In this document: piece by piece, positions 1 to 6,167 of the stretch | Layout of the letters: every line of letters starts with the position of its first letter | Position numbering within the stretch: the stretch's first letter is position 1 | Origin: Demequinaceae bacterium UBA4004 | GTDB lineage: Bacteria > Actinomycetota > Actinomycetes > Actinomycetales > Demequinaceae | Reading direction: 5' to 3' | DNA length: 10,428 bases | Assembly: GCA_002384765.1 (NCBI GenBank) | Contig: DGBM01000065.1 | Coordinates: 6,556 to 16,983 of the forward strand | Notes under the pieces: model-generated | Told to the model about the DNA's origin: nothing | What the model saw: the letters and a program-made list of their open reading frames with translations, nothing else | Database searches by the model: none | Program-made: the position numbers and the translations under genes

Positions 1-521
1 AGCCCGGGGCCGTCGACCGTCCGGTACGCCTCGACGGTGTCCACGGCCCAACCCTTGCGGGCCAGTCCCCGCTTCAGCACGTCCCCCGCCAGGTTTCCCA
101 CGGGAACCAGGACTCGACCCTTTCCTTCGGGAAATTCCGCGACGAGTCCCGCGGCTGCTTGCTGTCGCGATGGACGGAGCGTCACCTTGAGACCAATCTG
201 CATTGCGATCCTCGCCGTCGCATTACCCACCACGGCAAGGCGCGACGGCGGCATCGGCACGGAAAGTGCGCGGCCCGTTCGTGACGCGACCGCATCCAAT
301 GCGCTCAGCGAGTTGCGGCTGGTGACGGCCATCCAGTCATAGTTGCCATCGCACCATCGCGACACGGCGGCCTCGAGAGCGGCCAACTCCACGGTGGCCG
401 CAATCTCGATGAAGGCAACCTCTACCACCTGTGCGCCGAGCTCACGAAGCGTGTCCGCAAGGTCGCCTCGGCCCTCGGTCACGGGCACCACCACTCGGGC
501 ACCCGCGAGGGAGTCCGTCAT
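1..521 (-). CDS. hemD: Uroporphyrinogen-III synthase, partial (C-terminus outside window)
   Basis: This enzyme closes linear hydroxymethylbilane into uroporphyrinogen III with inversion of ring D, in the cytoplasm. Reading inward from the ATG at 521-519, the frame stays open to the window edge and gives about 173 residues of a protein usually near 250. Visible HemD features are the N-terminal VVVPVTEGRGDLADTLRELG strand and helix, the VTSRNSLSAL segment (about 67-76), the AVVGNATA segment (about 96-103) and the second-domain stretch GDVLKRGLARKGWAVDTVEA, followed by YRT. The start overlaps the hemC stop as ATGA, so translation is probably coupled to hemC, which makes its substrate. HemD sequences diverge widely, so the call rests on these motifs plus position. 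The C-terminal third cannot be assessed; some actinobacterial HemD proteins carry a C-terminal extension that would lie outside the window. Confidence 0.93.
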   Translation of the reverse strand, partial: MTDSLAGARVVVPVTEGRGDLADTLRELGAQVVEVAFIEIAATVELAALEAAVSRWCDGNYDWMAVTSRNSLSALDAVASRTGRALSVPMPPSRLAVVGNATARIAMQIGLKVTLRPSRQQAAAGLVAEFPEGKGRVLVPVGNLAGDVLKRGLARKGWAVDTVEAYRTVDGPG

Positions 522-1435
522 GGTGCCGCCACGAGCCGAGCGGCCCCTCGCCCCAACAGCGCATGGGCGGCTGAGCGTCCCAGCGCAGCCGCATGAACCA
601 CCGGTCCGCGCGCCCACTCGTTGAGTTGGAGCTTTCCTTCCGCGTCGATGGCTCGCAGCCGCAGCGTCAGAACGCCGTCCTCGATCGAGGCATGCGCGCC
701 CACGGGCGCCGCGCAACCGGCATCGAGCACGCCGAGAGCCGCCCGCTCCGCGGTCACGGCCGCGCGCGTGTCCGCGTGGTCCAGGGAGGCAATCACGTCC
801 GCCACACGGGGATCCAGGCTCCCGACGGTCTCGACGGCGAGCGCGCCCTGTCCCGGCGCTGGCAGCATGTCCTCGAACGAGAAGATGTGGCTGATCGCGT
901 CGGCGCGCCCCACGCGCTTGAGCCCCGCAACCGCCAGCACCACCGCGTCGTACCGGTCGCCCACAGCGGCGAGCCGGGTGTCGACATTGCCCCGCAACGG
1001 TCCCACCTCAAGGTCGGGCCTCAGCGCCAGCAGTTGAGCGCTCCGCCGTGGCGAACCCGTGCCGACTCTCGCTGCGTTCGGCAGGTCGTCGAGGGCGACG
1101 CCCCCGGAACACAGCGCATCGCGAGAGTCCTCCCTCGGCGGCAGTGCCGCGAGAGTGATGCCGTCCTGAGGTGCGACGGGGATGTCCTTCAGCGAATGAA
1201 CGATCAGGTCGCACTCCCCGTCGACCAGCGCCTGGCGCACCGCCGCCACGAACACGCCCGTCTGCGACAGACCGACGAGCGGCTCCGTGGAACGGTCCCC
1301 GCTCGTGGTGACGATGTGTAACTCGATGTTGAGGTCGATCCCGCGGTCTTGTGCGACGCGAGTGAGAGCATCGGCCAGGGTGCGTGCCTGAGCCGTGGCC
1401 AGCGCGCTGCCGCGGGTTCCAAGCCTCAGATCCAT
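518..1435 (-). CDS. hemC: Hydroxymethylbilane synthase (porphobilinogen deaminase)
   Basis: It condenses four porphobilinogen molecules into hydroxymethylbilane in the cytoplasm. The 305-residue protein has normal length. It shows the N-terminal RLGTRGSALA motif (4-13), HSLKDIP (80-86) with the catalytic Asp84, GTGSPRRSAQ (126-135), RGNVDTRL (148-155), LPAPGQGALAVE (191-202) and Cys241 in DAGCAAPVG, the residue expected to hold the dipyrromethane cofactor. The frame is open upstream to 1546, but family alignment begins at MDLRLGTRG, so ATG 1435 is chosen. An in-frame GTG lies two codons upstream. The Shine-Dalgarno is weak (GGGA about 10 nt upstream) and lies in the 3' arm of a small hairpin (1447-1461, CCCAC/GTGGG). 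The stop overlaps the hemD start by 4 bp. The copC-like gene is 41 bp upstream on the same strand. Confidence 0.97.
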   Translation of the reverse strand: MDLRLGTRGSALATAQARTLADALTRVAQDRGIDLNIELHIVTTSGDRSTEPLVGLSQTGVFVAAVRQALVDGECDLIVHSLKDIPVAPQDGITLAALPPREDSRDALCSGGVALDDLPNAARVGTGSPRRSAQLLALRPDLEVGPLRGNVDTRLAAVGDRYDAVVLAVAGLKRVGRADAISHIFSFEDMLPAPGQGALAVETVGSLDPRVADVIASLDHADTRAAVTAERAALGVLDAGCAAPVGAHASIEDGVLTLRLRAIDAEGKLQLNEWARGPVVHAAALGRSAAHALLGRGAARLVAAP

Positions 1436-1476
1436 GCACACATGTTCCCACGCGCAGTGGGGCCCATTTTCGCGCC

Positions 1477-2055
1477 TCAGCGGCGTCGCTTGGTTAAGGT
1501 TGCGACCGCGGTGGTGGCAAGGATGGCGACCGCGACTGCAATCCATACAGCCCAGTTGACGCCGCGGTCGCTCCCGGCGTCGTCCGCAGGTGGCGGTGTG
1601 GCCGGGGCTGGCGACATCGACGCGGTCGCAGAGACCTGATCAGGCGAAGCCGACGCCGATGCCGTGGAGGCGTCGGGGGGCGACGTCTCCGATGCCTCGG
1701 CGACGTAGTTCAGTGTGCCCTCGATGGGGTGCCCGTCACCCGCGACAACGCGCCAGGACACCGTGACGGGTCCCGCCGCCAGCGCGGGCAACGTCGCCTC
1801 AACCGATGCCGGGCCGGGGCGCCGCACCTGCAACGGAACCGAGTCGCCGATCGCATCCGTCACGGTCATCTCCGTGCCGAGGCCAAGCAGGTCATCCGAG
1901 AAGGTGAGGGTCACGGACGTGCCCTTCCCCACCGTGTCGCCCTCCACCGGCTGCACGTCAATCAGTGACGTGTGAGCGGAGGCGGGAGCGGCCACGAGCA
2001 GCATCATCGCGGCACTTGCGGCAACTGTCAGGGAGATGGCCCGGGAGGACTTCAT
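1477..2055 (-). CDS. CopC-domain copper-binding protein with C-terminal membrane anchor
   Basis: This is probably an exported Cu(II)-binding protein of the CopC family, held on the outer face of the cytoplasmic membrane. The 192-residue protein has a signal peptide (1-27, basic KSSR start, hydrophobic core, ASA cleavage site). Mature His28 would be the N-terminal histidine ligand (HTSLIDVQPVEGDTV). Asp107 and His109 in AGDGHPIEGT match the Asp and His of the usual CopC Cu(II) site. Residues 31-117 form the beta-sandwich, about 118-163 a Ser/Ala/Pro/Asp-rich linker, 168-187 a transmembrane helix, and the tail KRRR stays inside, as in actinobacterial YcnJ/YobA-like CopC proteins. ATG 2055 gives the correct signal peptide. 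No CopD/YcnJ permease domain is present. It faces mgtA divergently and precedes hemC on the same strand. The family call is firm; the physiological role (copper uptake, tolerance or delivery) is not shown. Confidence 0.9.
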   Translation of the reverse strand: MKSSRAISLTVAASAAMMLLVAAPASAHTSLIDVQPVEGDTVGKGTSVTLTFSDDLLGLGTEMTVTDAIGDSVPLQVRRPGPASVEATLPALAAGPVTVSWRVVAGDGHPIEGTLNYVAEASETSPPDASTASASASPDQVSATASMSPAPATPPPADDAGSDRGVNWAVWIAVAVAILATTAVATLTKRRR

Positions 2056-2063
2056 ACCGCCAT

Positions 2064-2096
2064 TGTCACCTGTCCGTCACCCATCTTTCACCCTAG
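2064..2096. promoter_or_regulatory. Three 11-bp direct repeats resembling a PhoP (PHO) box
   Basis: TCACC occurs at 2066-2070, 2077-2081 and 2088-2092, exactly 11 bp apart. Taken as 11-nt units starting at 2064, 2075 and 2086, each matches about 8 of 11 positions of the Streptomyces PhoP direct-repeat consensus (core GTTCACC); the first G is missing in all three. The repeats lie 9-41 bp upstream of the copC-like ATG and about 50-83 bp upstream of the mgtA GTG. A TAGGGT hexamer on the minus strand (2095-2090), a plausible -10 for the copC-like gene, overlaps the third unit, so binding could repress that gene while activating mgtA. The periodicity is seen directly; the factor is inferred. Confidence 0.45.
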
Positions 2097-2146
2097 CCCC
2101 GGCGCCCGCTTCGCGGACTGCACCTCGCGTGCGTCACAATGATGGC

Positions 2147-3376
2147 GTGAAAGTCGCGCTGGTTGCCGAGTCGTTCCTGCCGCACTCCAACGGAGTCACG
2201 AACTCCTTGTTGCGCGTCATCGACCACCTCACGGCCCGGGGCGACGAGGCCATGGTCATCGCTCCAGAGTCGAAGGGCAGCCAAGGCCCGGTGCGCTACG
2301 GCATCGCGTCGATCACCCGCTTGCCGGCGATGGGCTGGCCGGGTTATCGGGATGTGAGGGTCGCGCTCAGCGGCGTCGGCAAGATTTCCAGGGTGCTCGA
2401 AGAGTACGAGCCCGACATCGTCCACTTGGCGTCGCCATTCACTCTTGGCTGGACCGCGGTGCGCGCGGCGAATGAGTTGGATCTGCCGAGCGTGGCCGTC
2501 TACCAGACGGAGATCCCCAGTTATGCGGACCGCTATCGGATGGCCTGGGGAGAAGGCATCCTGTGGAATCGCGTGCTCAACATTCATGAGCGCGCCGACC
2601 TCACCCTCGCGCCGTCAACCTACGCGATGAGGCAATTGGAGCAGCTCGGCGTGCCCCGGCTGCGGCTGTGGCCTCGCGGCGTCGACGCGGCACGTTTCGA
2701 CCCCACCAAGCGTTCGGCGGACCTGCGCAAGACGTGGGCGCCCAACGCCGAGGTGGTTGTCGGCTACGTGGGCCGTCTCGCGGCGGAAAAACGGGTCGAG
2801 GACCTGGCCCAGCTCGCGAGCGTGGACGGCATCAGCGTGGTCATCGTGGGCGAGGGACCCTCCCACCAGAAACTGCAGGCGATGCTGCCCGATGCCCACT
2901 TCACTGGCTTCCTCACGGGTGACGACCTCGCCGAGACCGTCGCGAGCTTCGATGTCTTTGTGCACTGCGGCGAGGTCGAGACGTTCTGCCAGACCATCCA
3001 AGAGGCCCTCGCGTCGGGCGTCCCTGTGGTGGCTCCGCGACGCGGCGGACCGATCGACCTCGTCGACCACGGCCAGACGGGATTCCTGTACACGCCCGGA
3101 CAGTTGGATGAATTCGTCGGCTACGTCTCCACGTTGGTGAATGACACGGAACTGCGCGAGCGCTTCTCCGCTCACTGCCGCATGTCGGTCGAGGGTCGGA
3201 CTTGGGAGAAGGTCTGCGACGGGCTCATGGACTACTACGCAGAGGCGACGCGGATCCGCGGCGACCGGCCCGCGCTCGTGGCCGATGACGACAAGCTGTT
3301 GCGCGGCCTGGTGTGGCGTCCCGGCGAGGTGGCCTCGGCCAAGGCACGCGGGCGCCGGGCGAAGGGCGACGCCTGA
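2147..3376 (+). CDS. mgtA: GT4 glycosyltransferase, MgtA-like (probable GDP-mannose-dependent alpha-mannosyltransferase)
   Basis: A 409-residue GT-B retaining glycosyltransferase of family GT4. The N-terminal VKVALVAESFLPHSNGVTNS (1-20) closely resembles the start of mycobacterial/corynebacterial MgtA, which mannosylates a glucuronosyl-diacylglycerol from GDP-mannose. The C-terminal nucleotide-sugar domain has GRLAAEKRVEDL (209-220; Arg210 and Lys215 as donor-phosphate ligands) and the EX7E pair Glu278/Glu286 in EVETFCQTIQE, then GVPVVAPRRGGPIDLV. No signal peptide or membrane span is seen, so it should work at the inner membrane face. The frame is open back to 2036, but that start would overlap the copC-like gene; GTG 2147 matches the family N-terminus. 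No good Shine-Dalgarno precedes it, so the start, or a leaderless/short-leader mRNA, is uncertain. Its stop shares one base with the next ATG. The acceptor cannot be fixed from sequence. Confidence 0.9.
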   Translation: MKVALVAESFLPHSNGVTNSLLRVIDHLTARGDEAMVIAPESKGSQGPVRYGIASITRLPAMGWPGYRDVRVALSGVGKISRVLEEYEPDIVHLASPFTLGWTAVRAANELDLPSVAVYQTEIPSYADRYRMAWGEGILWNRVLNIHERADLTLAPSTYAMRQLEQLGVPRLRLWPRGVDAARFDPTKRSADLRKTWAPNAEVVVGYVGRLAAEKRVEDLAQLASVDGISVVIVGEGPSHQKLQAMLPDAHFTGFLTGDDLAETVASFDVFVHCGEVETFCQTIQEALASGVPVVAPRRGGPIDLVDHGQTGFLYTPGQLDEFVGYVSTLVNDTELRERFSAHCRMSVEGRTWEKVCDGLMDYYAEATRIRGDRPALVADDDKLLRGLVWRPGEVASAKARGRRAKGDA

Positions 3377-4530
3377 TGCGGATCGCGCACATCGCCAACT
3401 TCTATGGACCGACGTCGGGGGGCCTGCGGACGGCCATGCACGCGCTCGGGTCCGGCTATCTGGAACGCGGCCACGATGTGTTGCTGGTGGTTCCCGGGGC
3501 GGCCGATGCGGACGAGCAGACGCCGTACGGTCGCCGCATCACCGTGCGAGCCCCCGTGGTTCCGACATCCGGCGGCTACCGGGTCATCACCCGCACTCGC
3601 GAGGTGCGTGGGATCCTGACCGGCTTTGCGCCCGACGTGCTTGAGGTGTCCGACCGCACCACGTTGCGGTCGCTTGGCGGGTGGGCATCGTCGCGAGGCA
3701 TTCCGTCCGCGTTCTTTGCGCACGAGCGGGCAGACGGCATCCTTCACGCAAACCTGCCTTCGTGGCTGGACAGCAACCTTCCCGTGGAAGGCATGGCCGA
3801 CTGGCACAACAGGGGCACCCACCGGCTGTTCACCACGGTGGTGTGCACCACCGAGTACGCGCGCGCGGAGTTCACTCGCGCGGGCCTCGATTCGGTCAAG
3901 GTGCCGCTGGGAGTTGATCTTGATCGCTACCACCCCCGCAACGCGAGTGCTGACGTGCATGCGCGGTACGCCTCCGGGGCCGAGTCCCTCGTGCTGATGG
4001 CGTCACGGCTGTCCACGGAGAAGCGGCCAGAACTCGCGATCGAGGCGGTGCGGCTACTGACTGACAGGGGGCGCTCTGTCCGCCTGGTGAGCGCAGGCAC
4101 AGGCAACATTGCGGCCAAGATGCGGGAGCTCGCAGAGGGCCTGCCCATCACGTTCCTTGGCTTCGTCACGGATCGGGAGCTCTTCGCTCAACTTCTCGCA
4201 AGCGCCGACGTGGTGGTGGCGCCCGGCCCCATCGAGACCTTCGGCTTAGCAGCGCTCGAGTCACTCGCGTCTGGCACCCCCGCCGTGGTCAACGCCGCAT
4301 CGGCCCTTCCCGAGGTGGTGGGTGACGCCGGCGAGGCCGTCGCCGGTACTCCAGAGGCTTTTGCCGATGCGATCGAGGCGGTGCTTGCAAGAGACGCGGG
4401 CGAACGTCGCGAGACGTCACGCGCCCGTGCGGAGACGATGCCGTGGTCGGCCACGGTCGAGCGGATGCTCGCGCTCCACGAAGCAGCTCTCGACGCGACC
4501 CAGAAGGAACGGGACCCCGGGAGGAACTGA
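3376..4530 (+). CDS. GT4 family glycosyltransferase, acceptor unknown
   Basis: A second GT-B glycosyltransferase of 384 residues, distinct from its neighbour. The N-terminal domain opens with MRIAHIANFYGPTSGGLRTAM; the GGLRT loop (15-19) is the usual acceptor/phosphate loop of GT4 enzymes. The donor domain has ASRLSTEKRPEL (209-220; Arg211, Lys216), FLGFVTDREL (260-269) and the EX7E pair Glu287/Glu295 in PIETFGLAALESLASG. There is no signal peptide or clear membrane helix. The ATG overlaps the preceding stop as TGATG, and its own stop overlaps the SGNH ATG in the same way, so the three proteins are probably made in coordinated amounts. Donor and acceptor are not predictable. By context it may extend the product of the MgtA-like enzyme, perhaps adding a second sugar to a glycolipid. 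Confidence 0.88.
   Translation: MRIAHIANFYGPTSGGLRTAMHALGSGYLERGHDVLLVVPGAADADEQTPYGRRITVRAPVVPTSGGYRVITRTREVRGILTGFAPDVLEVSDRTTLRSLGGWASSRGIPSAFFAHERADGILHANLPSWLDSNLPVEGMADWHNRGTHRLFTTVVCTTEYARAEFTRAGLDSVKVPLGVDLDRYHPRNASADVHARYASGAESLVLMASRLSTEKRPELAIEAVRLLTDRGRSVRLVSAGTGNIAAKMRELAEGLPITFLGFVTDRELFAQLLASADVVVAPGPIETFGLAALESLASGTPAVVNAASALPEVVGDAGEAVAGTPEAFADAIEAVLARDAGERRETSRARAETMPWSATVERMLALHEAALDATQKERDPGRN
4519..4524 (+). promoter_or_regulatory. Strong ribosome binding site for the SGNH hydrolase
   Basis: GGGAGG lies 5 nt upstream of the ATG at 4530, inside the last codons of the preceding glycosyltransferase. It fixes the hydrolase start although the frame is open back to 4443, and shows that the gene can re-initiate on its own as well as through the TGATG overlap. 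Confidence 0.8.
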
Positions 4531-5330
4531 TGAGTACCCACGCTGCTGAACGGCCCACACGGGGCCCTCGGGTAGTGGCACTCGGAGATTCCATCACCTT
4601 GGGTGTTGGCGACTCGACGCAAGCGGGCGTCGGCGCTGGCTGGGCGGCCCACCTCGCACACGCCGTCGGCGCCTCCGAGTTTGTGAACTTCGCCGCCAAC
4701 GGCGCTCGCGCGCGCGACCTGGCAGCCACCCAGATCCCATCGGCGCTCATGGCGCGCCCCGACATCGTCCTCATGACGGTGGGCGGCAACGACGTGTTGC
4801 GAGGCGATTTCTGTCCGGCGGAGATCACCGCGCACCTGAAGGACGCCCTCGAGCGGCTCGAACGGCCAGGGCGAGAGATCGTGATGATCGGCCTCGACAG
4901 CATTGCGGCGTTCTCTGTGCTGGGCCGCCGCATCTCTACCGTCATGGGACGACGCATCGGGCTGGCGAACGCGGCGATCGTCGCCGCGGTGGCTGGCACT
5001 CGTGTGCATCTGATCGACGGCGCGGAGGTGTTTGGTCGCTTGGGTGACATCGCGTGGCATATCGACCGCATTCACCCCTCACCCGAGGGCCACCGCGCAC
5101 TCACGGTCGAGGCCCTGAACCGCTTGTCGCACCAGTTGGTCCAAGCAGCCCCCATTAGCGATGCGGGGCCCGCACCTTCGCTGATCTCGCGCGCCTGGTG
5201 GATGACCCACAACGGCGTGCCATGGGTCGCCAAGCGGTCACGGGATCTGCTGCCTCAGATGGCGCGAGTAGTGACCCACGAGCTTCTCGAGGAACGGCGC
5301 TCAAAGGCGCGGCCAACCGTTCCCGCCTGA
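4530..5330 (+). CDS. SGNH/GDSL-type hydrolase (probable esterase or deacylase)
   Basis: A 266-residue SGNH hydrolase with all four sequence blocks: block I VALGDSITLG (16-25, nucleophile Ser21), block II NFAANGAR (53-60, Gly58 for the oxyanion hole), block III TVGGNDVLR (83-91, Asn87) and block V DRIHPSPEGH (179-188, Asp179 and His182). No signal peptide is visible, so it appears cytoplasmic. The family hydrolyses ester or thioester bonds, for example removing acyl or acetyl groups from lipids or glycans. Residues 205-266 form an extension beyond the SGNH fold containing SRAWWMTHNGVPWVAKRSRDLLP; its Trp and basic residues suggest a membrane-surface or partner contact (inference). It closes the operon with the two glycosyltransferases, so an acylated glycolipid intermediate is a reasonable substrate guess, but none is proven. 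Its 3' end faces the doxX-like gene. Confidence 0.9.
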   Translation: MSTHAAERPTRGPRVVALGDSITLGVGDSTQAGVGAGWAAHLAHAVGASEFVNFAANGARARDLAATQIPSALMARPDIVLMTVGGNDVLRGDFCPAEITAHLKDALERLERPGREIVMIGLDSIAAFSVLGRRISTVMGRRIGLANAAIVAAVAGTRVHLIDGAEVFGRLGDIAWHIDRIHPSPEGHRALTVEALNRLSHQLVQAAPISDAGPAPSLISRAWWMTHNGVPWVAKRSRDLLPQMARVVTHELLEERRSKARPTVPA

Positions 5331-5346
5331 GCCCAGGCATGACGAA

Positions 5347-5374
5347 GGGCCGGGCGCTGGTCGCGCACCGGCCC
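5347..5374. terminator. GC-rich hairpin between convergent genes, possible bidirectional terminator
   Basis: GGGCCGG (5347-5353) followed by GCGC (5354-5357) pairs with GCGC (5363-5366) and CCGGCCC (5368-5374): an 11-bp stem with one bulged A (5367) and a 5-nt loop. It lies in the 59-bp gap between the stops of the plus-strand SGNH gene and the minus-strand doxX-like gene. There is no real T-run on either side, so it may halt transcription poorly or act with Rho. Position and stem strength support the call. Confidence 0.55.
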
Positions 5375-5389
5375 CTCACCTGTGAACAG

Positions 5390-5962
5390 TTAGACGAGCC
5401 AGCCGTTCTTCTTGACGATGTCAAGTTTGCGCCACCAGCCACCGATACCAATGGCCTGGTACTTGAGTTCGACGTACACGATGCCGATTCCGGCGAGTGC
5501 GTACACGATGTGGTCGTCGAGAATCGGGTTGGTGCCGGGCCACATCTGTGTGAGGTACATGAACAGCAGCATGGCGGCAGCGGACCAGGCGCCGACCTTG
5601 GTGCCGATGCCGAGCATGAGTGCCAAGCCGATGCCGAGCAGTCCAAGCATGAAGGGCCAGTCGGTCCAGCGGTCGGCGCCCAGGTTCACGAAGAAATCGT
5701 GGAAGGGGCTGTCGGGGTTGCCGCCATACACGAGGTAGCCCTCGGTGACGTGTCCGCCGTTGATCCAGGCCGCGGGACCGAAGTAGTCGACCGCTCCGGT
5801 CTCGCCGTCCTTGCCGGTGGAGAGGCCGAGTGCCAACAGCTTGTCGAAGAATGCCCAGAGGAACACGAAGCCCAAAGAAATGCGGGCAAGGCTCAGGAAG
5901 ATCCAGCCGAACCTAGATTCCTTGGCTGTCGAGACGCCGCTGTCGCTTGTATTCGTTGCCAT
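5390..5962 (-). CDS. DoxX family four-helix membrane protein
   Basis: A 190-residue integral membrane protein of the DoxX/DoxD-like family. Hydrophobic helices lie near residues 19-46 (FGWIFLSLARISLGFVFLWAFFDKLLAL), 102-120, 123-141 and 150-166, giving the four-helix DoxX layout with the typical R-x-x-x-G-x-x-F-x-x-x-x-x-D/K pattern in helix 1. A loop of about 55 residues with a Gly/Asn/Asp-rich segment separates helices 1 and 2. Known relatives include the small subunit of archaeal thiosulfate:quinone oxidoreductase and mycobacterial DoxX, which associates with SodA and SseA in thiol/oxidative-stress handling; which role applies here is not known. The ATG at 5962 has a clean AGGAGA site 5 nt upstream (5973-5968). 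It appears monocistronic, with 205 bp to the tetR-like stop and a convergent neighbour downstream. Its upstream region is unusually structured (see 5996-6062). Confidence 0.87.
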   Translation of the reverse strand: MATNTSDSGVSTAKESRFGWIFLSLARISLGFVFLWAFFDKLLALGLSTGKDGETGAVDYFGPAAWINGGHVTEGYLVYGGNPDSPFHDFFVNLGADRWTDWPFMLGLLGIGLALMLGIGTKVGAWSAAAMLLFMYLTQMWPGTNPILDDHIVYALAGIGIVYVELKYQAIGIGGWWRKLDIVKKNGWLV

Positions 5963-5995
5963 GTTTTTCTCCTATTCGAGGTCGTGGGGGACCCA

Positions 5996-6025
5996 AGCGC
6001 TTGTCAGCGCTCACTACAGACTTTA
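5996..6025 (-). promoter_or_regulatory. Possible doxX-like promoter -10 and 5'-end stem-loop
   Basis: On the minus strand TAAAGT (6025-6020) is a -10-like hexamer that would start transcription near 6015-6012. Immediately after that, AGCGCT (6011-6006) and AGCGCT (6001-5996) can pair as a 6-bp stem with a 4-nt GACA loop, so the mRNA would begin with a hairpin about 34 nt before the start codon, well clear of the ribosome site. No TTGACA-like -35 is seen at 17 bp; that place is taken by GGAC/GTCC repeats, suggesting activator dependence. All of this is inferred from sequence alone. Confidence 0.35.
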
Positions 6026-6062
6026 GGACGGTCCCGGTCCCGGGACCCAGGACCTGTGTCCC
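6026..6062. promoter_or_regulatory. Cluster of GGAC/GTCC inverted and tandem elements upstream of the doxX-like gene
   Basis: Six elements alternate in 37 bp: GGAC (6026-6029), GTCC (6031-6034), GGTCCC (6036-6041), GGGACC (6042-6047), GGACC (6050-6054) and GTCCC (6058-6062). GGTCCC and GGGACC together form a perfect 12-bp palindrome, and GGAC-4-GTCC (6050-6061) resembles GGGAC-N4-GTCCC sites of DosR/DevR-type regulators, though it matches only partly. The cluster lies 64-100 bp upstream of the start codon, covering the -35 area of the proposed promoter. It could be a regulator array; in GC-rich DNA some of it may be chance. Confidence 0.35.
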
Positions 6063-6090
6063 TTTGCACAGCACACTGGAGCAAGTCCCC

Positions 6091-6103
6091 TGCTAGAGTA
6101 GCA
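6091..6103. repeat. Short palindrome TGCTA-GAG-TAGCA
   Basis: A perfect 5-3-5 inverted repeat lies between the tetR-like stop and the doxX-like promoter region, about 130 bp upstream of the doxX-like ATG. It may be a weak operator. It does not match the TetR palindrome at 6801-6822. The rest of the 205-bp gap, apart from the elements listed separately, shows only a weak GCCCC/GGGGC hairpin (6156-6176) overlapping the tetR-like stop, which may serve as its terminator. Confidence 0.2.
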
Positions 6104-6167
6104 AATACCGTCGGTTTCCCATGACGGATATCCTTGCGTGGAGGTACGCGTGTGTGCCCCGGCGCGT

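Noticed and set aside
593..1321. Long plus-strand frame opposite hemC
   Set aside because: Its product is Arg/His-rich without motifs, as expected from the antisense of a GC-rich gene; hemC has all family motifs.
1436..1546. Longer N-terminus for hemC
   Set aside because: The extra residues are unlike HemC and overlap the copC-like coding end; MDLRLGTRG is the normal beginning.
2036..2146. ATG start for the MgtA-like gene at 2036
   Set aside because: It would overlap the copC-like start and the repeat array and adds 37 residues with no family similarity; GTG 2147 matches the MgtA N-terminus.
6026..6062. Firm assignment of the GGAC/GTCC cluster to DosR/DevR
   Set aside because: No copy matches the full DosR consensus; only the GGAC-N4-GTCC geometry is shared, so the factor is left open.
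5198..6124. Plus-strand 308-codon frame opposite the doxX-like gene
   Set aside because: It overlaps the SGNH end, the hairpin and the whole doxX-like gene, with low-complexity composition. The minus-strand protein has proper membrane helices and a good ribosome site.
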